DNA from: Fagopyrum homotropicum
Taxonomy: Eukaryota > Streptophyta > Magnoliopsida > Caryophyllales > Polygonaceae
Length of the DNA: 64,000 bases
NCBI GenBank assembly: GCA_033239125.1
Contig: BSWB01000001.1
Span: forward strand, 55,147,501 to 55,211,500
Direction of reading: 5' to 3'
A program made the position numbers and the translations under genes. Positions 22,454-34,640 of this stretch are shown one piece after another; position 1 is the stretch's first letter, and the number at the start of each line of letters is the position of its first letter. The notes under the pieces were generated by a model, which did no database searches, was not told the origin of the DNA, and saw nothing but the letters and a program-made list of their open reading frames with translations.

Positions 22454-23085
22454 GTGATAGGTCATGGACCAGTTTCCGCTGTTGTTTCACCTATAGTAGA
22501 GAACGAGCCTGAGGAGACTAGTTACGTCTCGATGAGCGGACCCGAGTTTCGAGAATATATACGCCAAGTACAAGATGCTACAAGAGCAGGCATACCTACA
22601 ATGGGTTTACCAACATCGGTGGGACGTATTGAAGCTTCCGGATCAAAGATGGAACAACGAACTGAACTAGTTAGCGAGGAAGCATATCCTTCAGGTGTTA
22701 GACAAAGTCTGGCATATAGACGTTCGAGTGAACCCTTTTCCACATGGACTTTTGGTGGGATGAGATCTTGTTTCAACCGTGGGGAGACTGGACACCTACA
22801 ACCGAAGTGTAAGAGACCTTTAGTGAAGCGTTTTACCTGTGGTAAGATCGGACATCGATCGATTTCTTCCGACAAAATAAGGTACCACATCAGCAAGTTT
22901 CTTCCCATGCTATGGTTACTAAAGGCGAACGAAGAAGATCGAGTTACCCTTCAGCTACTTAGGTTGCGAAGAAGGGACAACCGTGTTTCAACTGTGGCGA
23001 TCCAGGCCATTTGCGCTCTGAGTGTTCTTTAGCACCGATAGCTTGCTTCACATGTGGTGAACTAGGCCTTTTGGCTCCCTTTTTG
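22454..23085 (+). pseudogene. gag: gag remnant with degenerate zinc knuckles (element G)
   Basis: A 192-codon frame (22454-23032) encodes an N-terminal gag segment (SGPEFREYIRQVQDATRAG) that passes quickly into the nucleocapsid end, so the central capsid domain appears to be missing. Three knuckle-like repeats follow. The first, CFNRGETGHLQPKC, has Arg where the second Cys is needed. The second, FTCGKIGHRSIS, lacks its last Cys. The third, CFNCGDPGHLRSEC (about 22980-23020, in a shifted frame), is intact. A fourth partial copy (FTCGELG) ends near 23080. The deletion and the frameshift make it non-functional. Confidence 0.75.
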
Positions 23086-23839
23086 TCAGCAAGGCAGTGT
23101 TCCTTGTCAGTTGGACTCTCCTCTTTCCGATGTAGATGGAGTAGAGGCAGAGATCATGAAGATGACGTTAGTGATACCTGAAGAGCATAGACTCGAGTTA
23201 TGAGCGGTGAGGTGTAGTGGAGTTGTTAACTTTAGTTGTTTTCTGGTACCATTCTTAGTAACGGTTTATCTTTTTGCATTCTTTTAGTGTTGGTGTTATG
23301 CTCTCTTTTTGATGTATGTGTTGAACTTGGGTTTAGACGTGATATCGGGAGTACCCTTTACTTAGGGTTACTCAGTTGTTTGGGGTCAGAGGTACCCGCG
23401 AGATGTGTGTTAGCCCAGTTATATCGGGACTTGCGATTTTCTCTTATAGACCTCTTTGTTATGTCTTTGAACGTGAGGAACTACTGGATCGAGTAGATTG
23501 CTATAAGTGTAGTTTGAACTATGATAGATGGACCATATTGACCACTGTTATGATGGATTAAATTGTGACCTTTCTTGTGATAGAGATCTTGAAGGATGTG
23601 TATTGTTATCAGCAACGAGGTTGATTGCGTGAGCCTCTGAGGCCTTCTGATGTATGTAATGAGGAATACGAGAGTCTTGGTAATACGAGGATTTGTGAGT
23701 ATGTTTGATATACCATCTAGTCTATGGTATGGAAGAGCGTGGATTCCGGCATCAATTTAGAGCTGAAACATCTGAATGTTTTTGAACATATCCATGTTTT
23801 CGTATGAAAGAAGGAATGTTGTGGTTGTGTGCGAATTTT
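23086..23839 (+). other. Decayed protease/RT-linker region of element G
   Basis: By position this should hold the protease and the start of RT. I see no intact DSG/DTG catalytic motif; small open frames (for example 23236-23496) show no clear motif. Confidence 0.4.
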
Positions 23840-24945
23840 CGAGAGTAAGTAAGATGATTATTAAGAACGAGTGTTCATTACCCCATAGGGATGAATTGAT
23901 AGCTTTGTTACAAGGAACTTCTGATTGTTCCAAATAAGAGTGGTGACCTGGATATCACCAGATGAGAATGAGCGAATAGGATGTGCCCAAAACGGCATTT
24001 TGGACTCAGTATGGCCACTACGAGTTATAGTGATGTCATTCGGGCTCACAAAAATGCCGCCACATATATAGTGAGGAACGAAGTTTTATTGACTTAATGG
24101 ATCCGATGTAGTGAGTTTTTGTAGATGGTATCCTAGTGTACTCTCAGAGTTGAGAGGGACACACATAACATTGGAGAATATTTTATGAGTCTTGAAAGAT
24201 TAAAAGTTATATGTTAAGTACAAGTTTGAATATGTGACCTGACGTTTCGAGATCATGTGACCTGTTGAAGGAATCTAGATTGATTCGAGAAGGATTATAA
24301 GTGTTATAGTTTGGTACAATACCGACGGATGTCGATGAAGTTCATAACTTTCTGAAGTAGCCTTTTCGGAGTAACCAGATATTATCGCTGTTTGTGGAAG
24401 AGTTTATATGATAGCCCGATCATGTATCAGTCTATTGAGAAGACTATTTGATTTGTATAGTCCGAGCCATGTTCTTATCGATTGAGGAGCCGAAGGAAGA
24501 TGGACTTCTACTCCTATGTTGGCACAACCATAGGGCACTAGTGGGTTCGTGTAGTATGATGATGTTTCAATCTTGGCTAAGATGTGTTGATGCATAGGGG
24601 CAGAGTTATTGCATATGCGTCTCGACAGTTGAAGATGTATGAGGGGAACTACCCGACTCATGATCTAGAGTTAGCAGCGGTACTTCATGCTTTGAAGATT
24701 GGGAGACATTACCTGTATGGTGCTATATGACAGATCTTCACAGACCATAAGAGTCTGAAGTATAGTTTCACGCAGCGGGAGTTGAATAACCGCCAGCGTA
24801 GATGGCTCGAGTTGATCAAGGACTTTGACCTTGAGATTCTGTATCATCCAGAGAAGGCGAACTTTGTCGCCGACGCCCTGAGTAGGAAGACACCTCGGGA
24901 GAAGGTTATTGCGAGACTGACATTTCAACCTCAACTGTAGACGGA
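23840..24945 (+). pseudogene. pol: Reverse transcriptase / RNase H of element G, heavily broken
   Basis: RT traces in shifting frames include IIKNECSLPHRDELIALLQG and DVPKTAFWTQYGHYEL (about 23850-24030), the chromoviral fingers/palm order. A degraded active-site region follows at about 24115-24150. RNase H and its tail are better kept (24650-24935): THDLELAAVLHALKIGRHYL, FTDHKSLKY, RRWLELIKDFDLEI and FVADALSRK. Many stops interrupt RT, and one splits RNase H at 24728. It cannot make an enzyme. Confidence 0.85.
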
Positions 24946-26479
24946 TCTAGCTTGGCTAGAGTTGGACATCCAGTTTCCTGAAGAGGATGCCCAGTTGTAC
25001 ACCTTTGAGGTTCTACCTGGTCTGTTGGGTTAGATCCAACAAAAGCGGGCGATCTACCCGACCCTGATGAGGATAAGAGAGAGGATGTCTAACGGTGAGG
25101 CACCACAGTTATCCATAGGAGCAGATGGAGTGATGCGACGCCGCGACCGCGTTTGTGTACCTCCTGATGTAGAGCTGAGATAGAGGATTTTACAAGAGGC
25201 TCACTCTACACCTTACTCAGTATATCCAAATACGAATAAGATGTACCATGATTTGAGACGATCATATTGGTGGGGAGGGCTTAAGCCCGATGTAGCCAGA
25301 TTTGTGGCACAATGGTGACCTGTTAACAGGTCAAGATAGAGCATTGCAGACCTGGAGGTGAGCTTCATCCACTACTAGTGCCGTAGTGGAAATGGGAGGA
25401 CATCTCCATGGACTTTGTGACCGGATTGAGGCCCAGTAGGAGTTTTAATGCTATTTGGGTTGAGGTTGATAGATTGACGAAAACTGCACGTTTCATTTCT
25501 ATTATAAAAACATGGCCAATAAGAAATTAGGTGAGGAGTACACTAGGCAGATAGTGAGACTCCATTGTGTACCGAGGACGATCGTCTTTGATCGAGATGA
25601 GCGATTTACCTTGAGGTTTTGGCAGCAGATTCATACTGCTTTGGGGATGAGTCTACACTTCACGATTGCGTTTCACCCCCAGACCGATGGTCAGTCAGAG
25701 AGAACCAACTGGACCCTTGAGGATATGCTGCGAGCTTGTGTGTTGGATTGGGGACAGGGATAGTCAGATTACCTCTTATTGGTTGAGTTCTCATACAACA
25801 ACAGATAACATGCATCTATTGGGATGACTCCAGTGAAGCACTGTATCGACATAGGTTCCGTACACCTTTATGCTGGGATGAGCCTATTAGTATCAGTGGT
25901 ATAGCGCCAGAGTAGATTTAGGATGATATGGCTCGAGTAGCGCGGATCAGAGAGAGGATGTTGGCTGCACAGAGTCGCCAGAAGTCATATGTAGACAGGA
26001 GGCATCGACCTCTAGAGTTCAGAGTGGGAGATCATGTATGGCTGAGAGTATCTCCAACGCGAGACGTTAGACGTTTTGGCATAAAGGGGAAGATGAGTCC
26101 CCGATATAGTGGTCCTTTTGAGATACTTGACAGAGTTAGGAGGGCAGCCTACAGATTAGCATTGCCTCCAAGGTTAGAGGGTGTTCATCTTGTGTTTCAT
26201 GTGTCTCGGCTAAGGGAGTATATACCAGACCCGAGACACATTGTGCGTTATGATGATTTGGTAGTTGAGCCGGACTACACCTTTGTTGAGCATCCGATTG
26301 CAGTCCTTGAGCAAGGTGTGAGACGCCTGCGTTCGAAGGACATTCCCATGTTGAGGATACAGTGGTCGAGACGAGGACCTGAGGAGGCTACATGGGAGAC
26401 AGAGGATAGTATCCAGAGGAATTATCTAGAGTTTTATGTTGAGATAGATGCACCTATCGGATCACCGTGTAGATCTTAG
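24946..26479 (+). pseudogene. pol: Integrase with C-terminal chromodomain, broken (element G)
   Basis: This would insert cDNA into chromatin. The zinc-binding segment (about 25170-25320: YHDLRRSYWWGGLKPDVARFVAQW) is damaged by stops. Core blocks follow in several frames: WEDISMDFVTGL (about 25395), IVFDRDERF and the FHPQTDGQSERTN box (25512-25763). The last frame, 25928-26479, is open for 183 codons: SRQKSYVDRRHRPLEF, VGDHVWLRVSP, then a chromodomain (about 26281-26440, VLEQGVRRLRSKDIPMLRIQ and WETEDSIQRNY) with the aromatic positions expected for methyl-lysine binding partly recognisable. Chromodomains steer such integrases to heterochromatin. Confidence 0.9.
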
Positions 26480-27062
26480 TGTTATCTTGGTGAGTGATGC
26501 GATTATGTGATTATGTGCTTATATGCCTTGATGTGTTTATTTTCGTGCTAGCTGTGATGTGATATATGATCTTATTAGATCTTGATGTGCTAGCGCGATT
26601 TACGATTATAGCTGGAGATGGTTCTTTCCTCCATGCTATCTAAGTGTGATTAGGATTTAGCTGGAGATGGTTCTTTCCCCCACGCTATTTGATGAACATA
26701 GTTTCGCTGGAGATGTTTTTCCTCCATGCCTTGGGTTCTGAGTATGATATGGCTAGAGATGTGTTCACTCTATGCCCTGTGATATGATTATGGCAAGATA
26801 TGTGTTTCCTCTATTCCTTGTGATGGGATTATAGGTTGGCTAGAGATGGTTTTTCTCTATACCTTTGGATAGTGTTATGATTTTGTTGCTGGAGTTGGTG
26901 ATTCCTCCATGCTATGTTTTGAGGTTATAGAGTGTTATAGGTTGATACCTTTGAACGGAGATGTGATACCTCCGATAGAGACATTGTTTATACATCGGCG
27001 TATGGGTCCGAGAGGATTTGGGAATTGTTCAAGTTTCGGGACATAACTTTTTTTAAGGGTGT
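26480..27062 (+). other. 3' UTR of element G with degenerate repeats and PPT
   Basis: From about 26609 to 26930 a unit of the type gctggagatggttctttcctc recurs about seven times at 45-60 bp intervals with increasing divergence. The 3' end has a gggacataactttttttaag tract and a GGGTGTG purine stretch before the LTR. Element B keeps the same repeats in its short internal region. Confidence 0.8.
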
Positions 27063-29190
27063 GTGATATAATAACTAGGATTTCCGAATTCTAATTAATG
27101 TTGATTAACTTAATCATTGATAGTAATTGACATATAACTCGCGAAAATTGAGCAAGTGATGAGTATGAGTCCCACCTTTATGTTCCTGGCGTAATTATGC
27201 GCTTATGGAGAATTTATCACTTTTCCCCCGGGTAATTATTTTTACCCTCCGGTGTTATTTGGAGCATTTGGGAGTTCCAATTAATAAAAATTCAGTTGAG
27301 AGAAATGATCAGGACATCGTATATGTCCTAGATATGAAATAACATGGAGAGGCAAAACGGGCAAAAGAGTCGCTATTTCGTTTTTTAACGGATAAGAAAG
27401 ACAACTTAGGAATACACTTTCGTGGCAGTTGTGGAATAATTATTCCTACAATATTCCATATTTATTGTTCCAATCTTGAGAAGTTTGGAGAGGGGGGTTC
27501 GACCAGCCTTTGGATCGGTTAAAGGATAATTATCGACTTCGCTAAAGAATAATTATCGACTTCGCTAAACAATAATTATCGTCTTCACTATAAATATCGG
27601 AAAATCCTTTATTAACTCATTTCATTTCACGTTTCCCCGTAAAAGTTCTAATTTCTCTCAACCTTCAAACTTAGATCTACTATCCGTTTCTAATCCGATT
27701 TCAATTCCGTTTGAGTTTTTGGATTCCTCTCTTCCTTCCTTCATATCGGTACCGAGTATATATAGAGCTGGTCGAGCATATATGTCATCAGGATGGTTCC
27801 GTCGCTCATATTCCGGTGAATTTGTTGCAGTCCATGCGTAGCCTGTGTCGTTGTGATTCCGAATCTTCTTTCAGATCGTCAATCGAGTTAGTAACGAATA
27901 AGTTATGAATTTCTTTGTTTTCCGTACTGCGATTTGGCCAAAATTGACTTTACGCTTGTCAAAATAGATAATTAGAAATTCCATTATGGTCGTTATATTA
28001 TTCTAGTGCTTATGGGTTGTTTGTTTGATGAAAATTGATGACAGGTGGTTTTAGAAATTGTCTGCGGGCAAAACGTTATTCTCGCGAAATATAATTAATT
28101 AATTAAAGATTTAATAGTTAAATTAGGATTAGAATTGAGATTGAGGAATGTTGATTAGATACTACCTTGAGATTTGAGGAATTGTGAGTTATGTGGAGAT
28201 ATTGAGGTTTAGTTGGTTGTGAGACTTATAGATTGAGTATGATCCTTATGGATTCCTTGGGTCTAGGTGTGACGTTTTTGATTGATAGAAGTATTTATAT
28301 CTCTATATGCCTTGTTATTAGGCAGTGTCCCTCTCAGGATTAGAGGTTGATTGTGGTTGTGATTGTACGAGGTTGAGGTACGTCCGTAGGACTTACTTAG
28401 CTACCATCCTTATATTGGGTGTTTGCATGAGTGGTGTGTGTGTTATATCTTGATATGATAGCATGTGATGTCGATTATTACCCACCTATGTTTTATTTAT
28501 TGCCCCGTATGTGTGGCTCTGATAACCTTTCCGTTTCATCCCGCCGTGGAGTCTGGGAGGTTCTTTGCATCAGGTCAGACTGACTTTACAAGAAGAGCGC
28601 AATCCACTCCCATAGGGTACACGGGTTATGTGACCAATACTACTACAGCTGGCTAGCAGGCCCAAAGGCGAGGATGATACGTTCCTCATGTCGCATAGTT
28701 TCATATATCTATATATATACACGATTTGAGTGAATGACTATTATATAAAGATGATAAAATGGGTAAATGTGTGACAACATGGGTATCTTTCATGATTTGT
28801 GCTTGTGGTTATGCATTACCTTATATATGTATGGTTAGCTAAGGGTTTCATACCATTTTGTAGATGCCTTACAGGATAGACGAGTTGTTGAGTGATTTGG
28901 CAGGGTGACTGTCTGAGGACTCTTGTATATTAGGGGGTTGTGGTTTTGGGAATGTTTATGTTTCCCTCCTGCGTGAGGATGATGTATTGTATACCTTCTG
29001 TGTGAAGACGTTACTTTATACTCGGCTATGATCCGGTATACTTGTGGTTGTACACTTTTATGCATTTGTTTTATATCTGTCAGTGCATGTTTTATGTTCC
29101 AGTGAACTTGTTGTCAGGCTAGGGTCATGATCCATTGTGAGATCCTAGCCCAATGTGGCATCCCGAGTCCCGCGGATTCGGGATGTTACA
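27063..29190 (+). repeat. 3' LTR of element G
   Basis: It runs from about TGATATAATAAC to CGGGATGTTACA at 29190. The TATA box, tataaata, starts at 27589 after three 23-bp tandem units. It is colinear with the 5' LTR, with numerous substitutions and small indels, so G is an old insertion. Confidence 0.87.
27520..27588 (+). repeat. Three 23-bp tandem units next to the TATA box (G 3' LTR)
   Basis: Units at 27520, 27543 and 27566; the 5' LTR has only two. The middle unit is the extra one and matches the first more closely than the last. Confidence 0.9.
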
Positions 29191-29613
29191 ATAACGAGTT
29201 AAGATATATATATCATGAACATTGATAAATGATAATTACACTTATCTATCTAAAATAGCGTTTGACATAGATAAACATATACCGTGGTTTCCAACTTGCG
29301 TTGCTCTCAATGTAGCTGTTTGACAAGTATAGAAAAATCCATTAAACACTTAGAAATCCGGAAAAGTCCAAGAACAACCTTACTTTTGGCTCTTCGGTTA
29401 GAAAAAGGACAATGAACGGAACATTTATGATAATTACAATTCCTCAAAGCTTTGATAAAATAGTACTCTCAAAACCAAGTTATTTTGAATAAATCCAATA
29501 AAATGTCCTTTGCTTGTGGTTCTTCAATGTTTTTATTTGAACTAGTAATAAACACCACTTCTTTCAAAGGTAAATAAAAGGTAGAAATGAAGCATTTTGA
29601 AATGAAGCAATCT

Positions 29614-29644
<31 letters not shown>

Positions 29645-30176
29645 GAATACAATAAATTTAAGACATTATTAGCGATAATCCAATCCTTGGATCAGGAGGG
29701 AATTTGTCAAAACATGATCAAATATAAAGAAAATTCAATATATAAAATCAAGAAGGACATAAACTCACAATTATTTTGTTCTAGTAAGGCGAACCTTCAA
29801 AATAAAGCAAGCAACTACTTGACAACTTGAGTTTAGAGAGAAGTGATTGATGTCTAATTCAGGATGAATCAGCGTATCTAACTCCAATGTTGACATATGA
29901 ATATATAGCGGAAAATGTCAGAGTCTAGGGTTACACAAAATATAACCTTCCAAAGTTACAATCGAAAAGGTTTAATTTCCTTCTCGGCGGGTAAGTGATA
30001 CAACTTTATTTTGCGATCCATGAGGGTGTATGCTAGCCGTAAGGTGGACGTAAGGAACGCTGTTTGACAACTTCTTAGACAACTTAGAAATATAGACTTT
30101 CCCGCTGAATTGGTTGGAACTAAGTGACCCTCCAATGGTTTCCACTTGGCTTCTTCAATCTTTAGTCGATCTTGAT
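29191..30176. other. Background DNA between elements G and F, no recognised gene
   Basis: AT-rich non-coding sequence with a (CA)n/(TA)n microsatellite at 29613-29644. On the minus strand a TATA-like ctatatattcata lies near 29905-29915. A minus-strand open frame, 29956 to about 30176, contains DRLKIEEAKWKPLEGH and LRLAYTLMDRKIKLYHLPAEK; I cannot identify it and do not call it a gene. Confidence 0.45.
29613..29644. repeat. (CA)n(TA)n microsatellite
   Basis: About eleven CA units followed by five TA units, in background DNA. Confidence 0.93.
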
Positions 30177-31406
30177 TGATAACTCCACCTTGACTATATA
30201 TTTGTATATTTGATGATGGAAGACTTAACATTATAAGCGGTTTGTACACTAACAAATATCGATTATATTTTTAGATTGCATGGTTTGGTTTTGTGTATTG
30301 TTAAATGTGTGCATGCCTTGGAAAGCATTTCAAAGGATGAACGGAGGACTTTAAACAAGTTACAAGGGACAAACACAAAGATTGAGAAGCAATCCAAAGG
30401 TTCAACGCGGAGGTCTTGAAAACCATTTATGGATCAAAGCCGAAGTCTTGGAACACGATACAAGGGATACATTGGTTGGAAGAATTTCAGAATCAAGATT
30501 CAATCTCAACAAACAAATCTACCAAGGATCAAGAGAAGATCTTCAAACAAGATATAAAAAAAATATCTCTGCCAACTCAAATCTCCAACGGATTTTATAG
30601 AAGAGATATCGGCCCAACAGAAGATCTTGGAAAGATCTCAACCGACGCAAGATTGAAGATTTCATCCAACAGATTTCATAAACATCTTGCAATCCAAGGA
30701 AGATATTCAACGGCTATCAAAGAGAGATAACTTCAATAAAATATCTTTAACAACTTGGAAGATCTCGGAGCTTGAAACAAGGACTTCAACGACAAGATCT
30801 TCAACATCTCTTTTCATGAGAAGATCTCGAAAAAGGATATCAACGTGCATCAAGGAGATGAAGAAGATAGAAGATCCTACAACGGCTACTTCATCTCAAC
30901 CTACACCGTTTTCGATGGAGAACAAAGAACATCACAACGGTCATCTTCACAACAGCTAGAAGACCTCTCCATCGTAGATTATAAAAGAAGATCACGATTG
31001 AAGAGAACTACAACAAGCTTCCACGGAAACATCTATGTATTCAAGCGATCAAAGCATCTTCATTTCGTTCCAAAAGTTTTTCTTCCTCTTAGTTTACAAA
31101 AGCTTACATCCTTAGAGAGAGAAAAACACGAGAGCTTAATTGGTATATCTAGAGAGTGTTTTACTCAAGTGTGTGCTACTTTGCAAAGTAACTAGGCTAT
31201 TATTGCTAAGTTAAGAGTTGAAACTAGATCGTAGCATTGGTTACAGTGAGAGAAGAAGGGGATTTCTTCTAGATTGTATCTAGGACTCTTTGAAGCAAAT
31301 AATAGGTAGTTAGATTTTACGGGCAAAGAAACCTTAGGACGGAGACGTAGGCTGTTAAAGATTAAATTCGTAAACATATCACCGTGTCGATCTTTTACTT
31401 CCATAC
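30177..31406 (+). repeat. F: LTR of a second D-family copia element, interrupted by element C
   Basis: It begins TGATAACTCCACC and follows D's 3' LTR in order: the hairpin array (30313-30480), the GATCTTC-rich region, and the tail up to tcgatcttttacttccatac. There the minus-strand element C begins at 31407. The LTR is not preceded by the purine tract seen before D's 3' LTR, so F is a 5' LTR or a solo LTR; its remaining part should lie right of the window. No coding sequence is recognised. Confidence 0.85.
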
Positions 31407-32653
31407 TGAAGAACCGGTAGGTGAAATAAATAAGTTAAAAGATACTCTAGAGGGGGGGTTGAAATAGAGTATGAGAACTTTTCGCAAACCAAATCTCAAG
31501 GCCTTGAAACTCCTTTCAAGGGCCTTGATGTCAATCTGTGGTCTTAGTGAAATTTTCATTTCAAGGGCTTTGAAACAACTTTCAAGAGCCTTGACTTCGT
31601 GCTCCTGCAAAACAATGTTAGTCACAATAGAAAAATATAGTGCGGAATGTAAAAGATTGACACGATTATATGTTTACGAAGTTCAACTCTAAATAGCCTA
31701 CTCTCCGTCCCAGGGTATAGCCTTAGGATGTAACTATCTATTATCAGCTTCAAAGAGTCCTAGATACAAACTGGAAGAAATCCCCTTCTTCTCTCACTGT
31801 AGCCGATGCAACGACCTAGCTCCAACTCTCAACCTAGCTATAATAGCCGAGTTACTACGCAGAGTAACACACACTCTAGTATAATACTATTTAGATCTTC
31901 CAATGGAACTCTTGTGTTTTCTCTCTCTAAGGGGATAAAACTTTTGCGTAAATGAGAGAAAGAAAAACAACGAATGAAGATGATTAGGTTGCTTGAAGAC
32001 GTAAAGATGTTTTCCGTATATGCTTGTGTATTTTTTCTTCTTCGACCATCATCTTCATTTATACTCTTCTATGGAGAGGTCTTCTAGCCGTTGGAGAGAT
32101 GACCGTTTGAAGATGAATCTTCTTCTCCATGAAGTTTGTTTCTTGTTTCGAGATAAGGTAGACGTTATAAATCTTTAACTCTTGAGAACACATCGAGCCC
32201 TTAGCTCCTTGATCTTCTCGTTCTTTGTTGAACCGAAAGAGAAGATATTTTGCCACTTTTTGTTTTTAGAAAATCTTCTGAAAAGATTCTCTAATCTTCG
32301 GTTGAGATCTTCGGTTGAAAAAGATCTTCCCTAAAATCTTTCTGTTTGAGCAAATATTCTTGGAAAATCTTCTTTGCATATGAATCCTTGTCTCGTGCAT
32401 CGATATATAACTCCAAGGCCTTTGAGACCTTCCCTTTGTAAACGCTATCTTCCTTGTCCTTAAGTTATACTTCAAGGCCCTTGAATCCCATATCAAGGCC
32501 CTCGACATTCGATAAGACCTGTACTGAATTCAAAGCAACCATGCATCTAGAGAATATAATCAATACATTGTTAGTATATCCAACTACTACATTTGTGTTT
32601 AAGTCTTTCATCATCAACACATGTAAAACATTATAAACAAGGTGTAGTTTTCA
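31407..32653 (-). repeat. 3' LTR of element C (1247 bp)
   Basis: Minus-strand termini are TGAAAACTACACC and CCGGTTCTTCA. The internal side carries ATCAAGGGGGAGAT, a clear polypurine tract. The first 450 bp on the plus strand match 41259-41693, and about 31847-32097 matches 46714-46969, which shows how the other LTR was split. CAAGGCCTTG-type motifs occur at 31497-31600 and 32415-32515. Confidence 0.92.
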
Positions 32654-32901
32654 ATCTCCCCCTTGATGGAAGAGAACACAAATGTTTTTTCGTACCTGCA
32701 TTTGTTAGTTTAGCAATGCATATGAAAATCAAAACTAAAATGCAGAATGCAATATATCGAAATGTCGGATCATCATTTCTCCCCCTTTGTCTTTCAACAA
32801 GGGAGAAAAATAGTCAAAGAACGGGAGTTTTAAACACGATTACAGACCCAAAAGAGTATTTTCATAAACCACATAAAAAGATTTTCAAAAAACCAGTCAG
32901 C
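32654..32901 (-). other. 3' UTR and polypurine tract of element C
   Basis: Non-coding. On the minus strand it contains a gttgaaagacaaagggggag tract, which is a second purine-rich site, and the LTR-adjacent ATCAAGGGGGAGAT tract. Confidence 0.75.
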
Positions 32902-34287
32902 TCAATTCTCCTCATAAAACTTCCTCTTTCCTTCGGATGAAGATTTCTTATAGCACCAATCATTCATTTCAGCTGCCAAATGTCTTCTCTTTTCTTCAGC
33001 TCTTCTCTGCTTAACCACTTCATACTCAACTGTTGGTAAAAACATTGGCTCAACATGAGTTGGATACATAATTGATTTATTCTGTACACGCCTTTTACAA
33101 CTCATCAGCACATTCTAAACTTTCTCTTGAGTATGTTGAGCTACATTTGCAGGTATGGGCAAAATGCTTCCCATTGTAGTCAGTGTAAGAGCATTCATCA
33201 AATAGATTTCATTGACTTTATCATTTATGGTAGCTAGAAACTCAAAATTTGTATCCATTCTCCTCTTAGTATCAAACTGAAAATCAGATAATTCACGATT
33301 GAGACAAACTATTTCTTTTTCACAACCTTCTAACCTGATTTATGGAGTAGGAGAAGGTTTAGCTTCTTCAGTTGAATTTTGAGTAGTTTCTTTTCTTTTT
33401 AAAGTCCATGTTCCTGCAAGAGTTTTCTTAATCCCCAGACGTTCGAAGCAGTTCTCATCAATTTTTTCAAAAATAGACTATCTTTCCTCAGAGGATGTGT
33501 CAATTTTGTAATAATCAAAGACCTTAGGCAGCAAATTTCCATAAGGCAGAGAAATAGGTCTCTTAGAATTGACAGAATGTATCATATGGTTGATAATCAG
33601 ATTAGGCACATCTATGTCCAAATCAGACATAAGCAAATGAATTAATTCTAGAGATTGATCAGTTAGTAGCTCTCTTGAGTTTGCACGAGGAACAACACAT
33701 CGAACAAGTATAGTAAACACTATTTTAGCCTCTAAGGTTAGAGATGTATGAGTAAGTTGACGTGAGGTTGAATTCGGAACTGGAAATTTGTCCTTAGCAA
33801 AACGAACACTCTCTGATCTTGAAGGATGGTTGAATACAACATCTGTAGGAATTCCAAAAATCTCACTTAAAATAGAAGTAGTGAGTGAAATTGGAGTACC
33901 TTTAACTGAAGATTCAAGAGAGATACATCCTTTGTCCCTTTTTGTGGTGAGATTAACATAGAATAGTCTTGTGAGTCATGGAAAAGAAAAATATTCAGGG
34001 TTTAGAACCTTCCACATAATTGAACTTCTTAGCTTATCTATGCGGGGAGTCTTAAGAGTGTCGAGAAAATCAGTGTCCACCAGATCACACATACAGAGCG
34101 GTCGATTGTGAAACCCATCAAGCCAAGACCCAGAAGCTTGAAAATTAACGAACCTTAATGAGGGAAGACCAGTCGTCTGAGATGTATCTAGATCCTCAGA
34201 ATATTTTTCTTCTTTAGCAATTGAGGGACTCTGAACGATTTTCTTTTTGGGAGCTTGAGGAGCAGATCTCTTGCTTCTTGGTGCCAT
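32902..34287 (-). pseudogene. Extra 3' ORF of copia element C, plant-transposon-protein-like domain
   Basis: It is a single frame of 462 codons from ATG at 34287 to the stop at 32902, interrupted only by four in-frame stops (33976, 33478, about 33340 and about 33115). It starts MAPRSKRSAPQAPKKK, a basic N-terminus. It then matches the D copy (8502-9911) block by block: SWLDGFHNRPLCMCDLVD, LTRLFYVNL, SRSESVRFAKDKF, ANSRELLTDQSLELIHLLMS and LPYGNLLPKVF. The C-terminus is Lys/Glu-rich (VKQRRAEEKRRHLAAEMND) and looks helical. Two independent copies with no frameshift between them argue that the protein was under selection while the family was active. Its role is unknown; no membrane helix is evident. 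Confidence 0.82.
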
Positions 34288-34640
34288 GAGGGAAGTTTGA
34301 GAGAGAAATCAAGGGATTTTGAAATAGGATTTCTTGTGAAAGAATGAAAAAGATAGAAAAAGTAGGTCCTTTTTAACAGGGAAATAACAAGATCTTGAGA
34401 AAATCAAGCTTTTAAAAGACCTATATAAAAATCAACAACAACAAATCTTTTTCAAATTTCAAACAAAAGATTTAGAAAAATATTTTAAGAATTGAGATAT
34501 CTAAAAGATATTAAGTTTTAAAAGATCCATAAATTTACTATACCTTGTGAAGTGTGTTTCAAGGCCCCTTGAATTTTATTTCAAGGCCCTTAAAAACATC
34601 AATTGGGTTGCATGCGTAGGAACAATTACACTCGTTTACT
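34288..34640 (-). other. Spacer between RNase H and the 3' ORF of element C
   Basis: Non-coding and AT-rich. On the minus strand it has purine-rich gtagggggagtaaac just after RNase H (near 34632-34648) and CAAGGG/CCTTGAA motifs at 34555-34590, matching the equivalent spacer of element D. Confidence 0.6.

Larger units (their letters stand above)
19985..29190 (+). mobile_element. G: chromovirus (Tekay/Del-like) Ty3/gypsy element, decayed
   Basis: The plus strand reads 5' LTR (about 19985-22089), leader with (TA)n, gag remnant, RT/RNase H, integrase with chromodomain, 3' UTR repeats, PPT and 3' LTR (about 27063-29190). The terminal chromodomain and the ggacataactttttttaagg tract before the PPT point to the Tekay/Del branch of chromoviruses. 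Many stops and frameshifts occur throughout pol. The 5' LTR/PBS junction is deleted. A clean target duplication was not found, partly because the left LTR end has drifted. Confidence 0.87.

Noticed and set aside
29956..30255. Minus-strand open frame of 99 codons with a protein-like composition
   Set aside because: No recognisable motif or homologue, and its first 25 or so codons lie inside the F LTR. Kept as an unexplained stretch only.
32902..34287. Envelope glycoprotein identity for the 3' ORF of C (and of D)
   Set aside because: No signal peptide, no transmembrane helix and no cysteine pattern; the position after pol alone is not enough.
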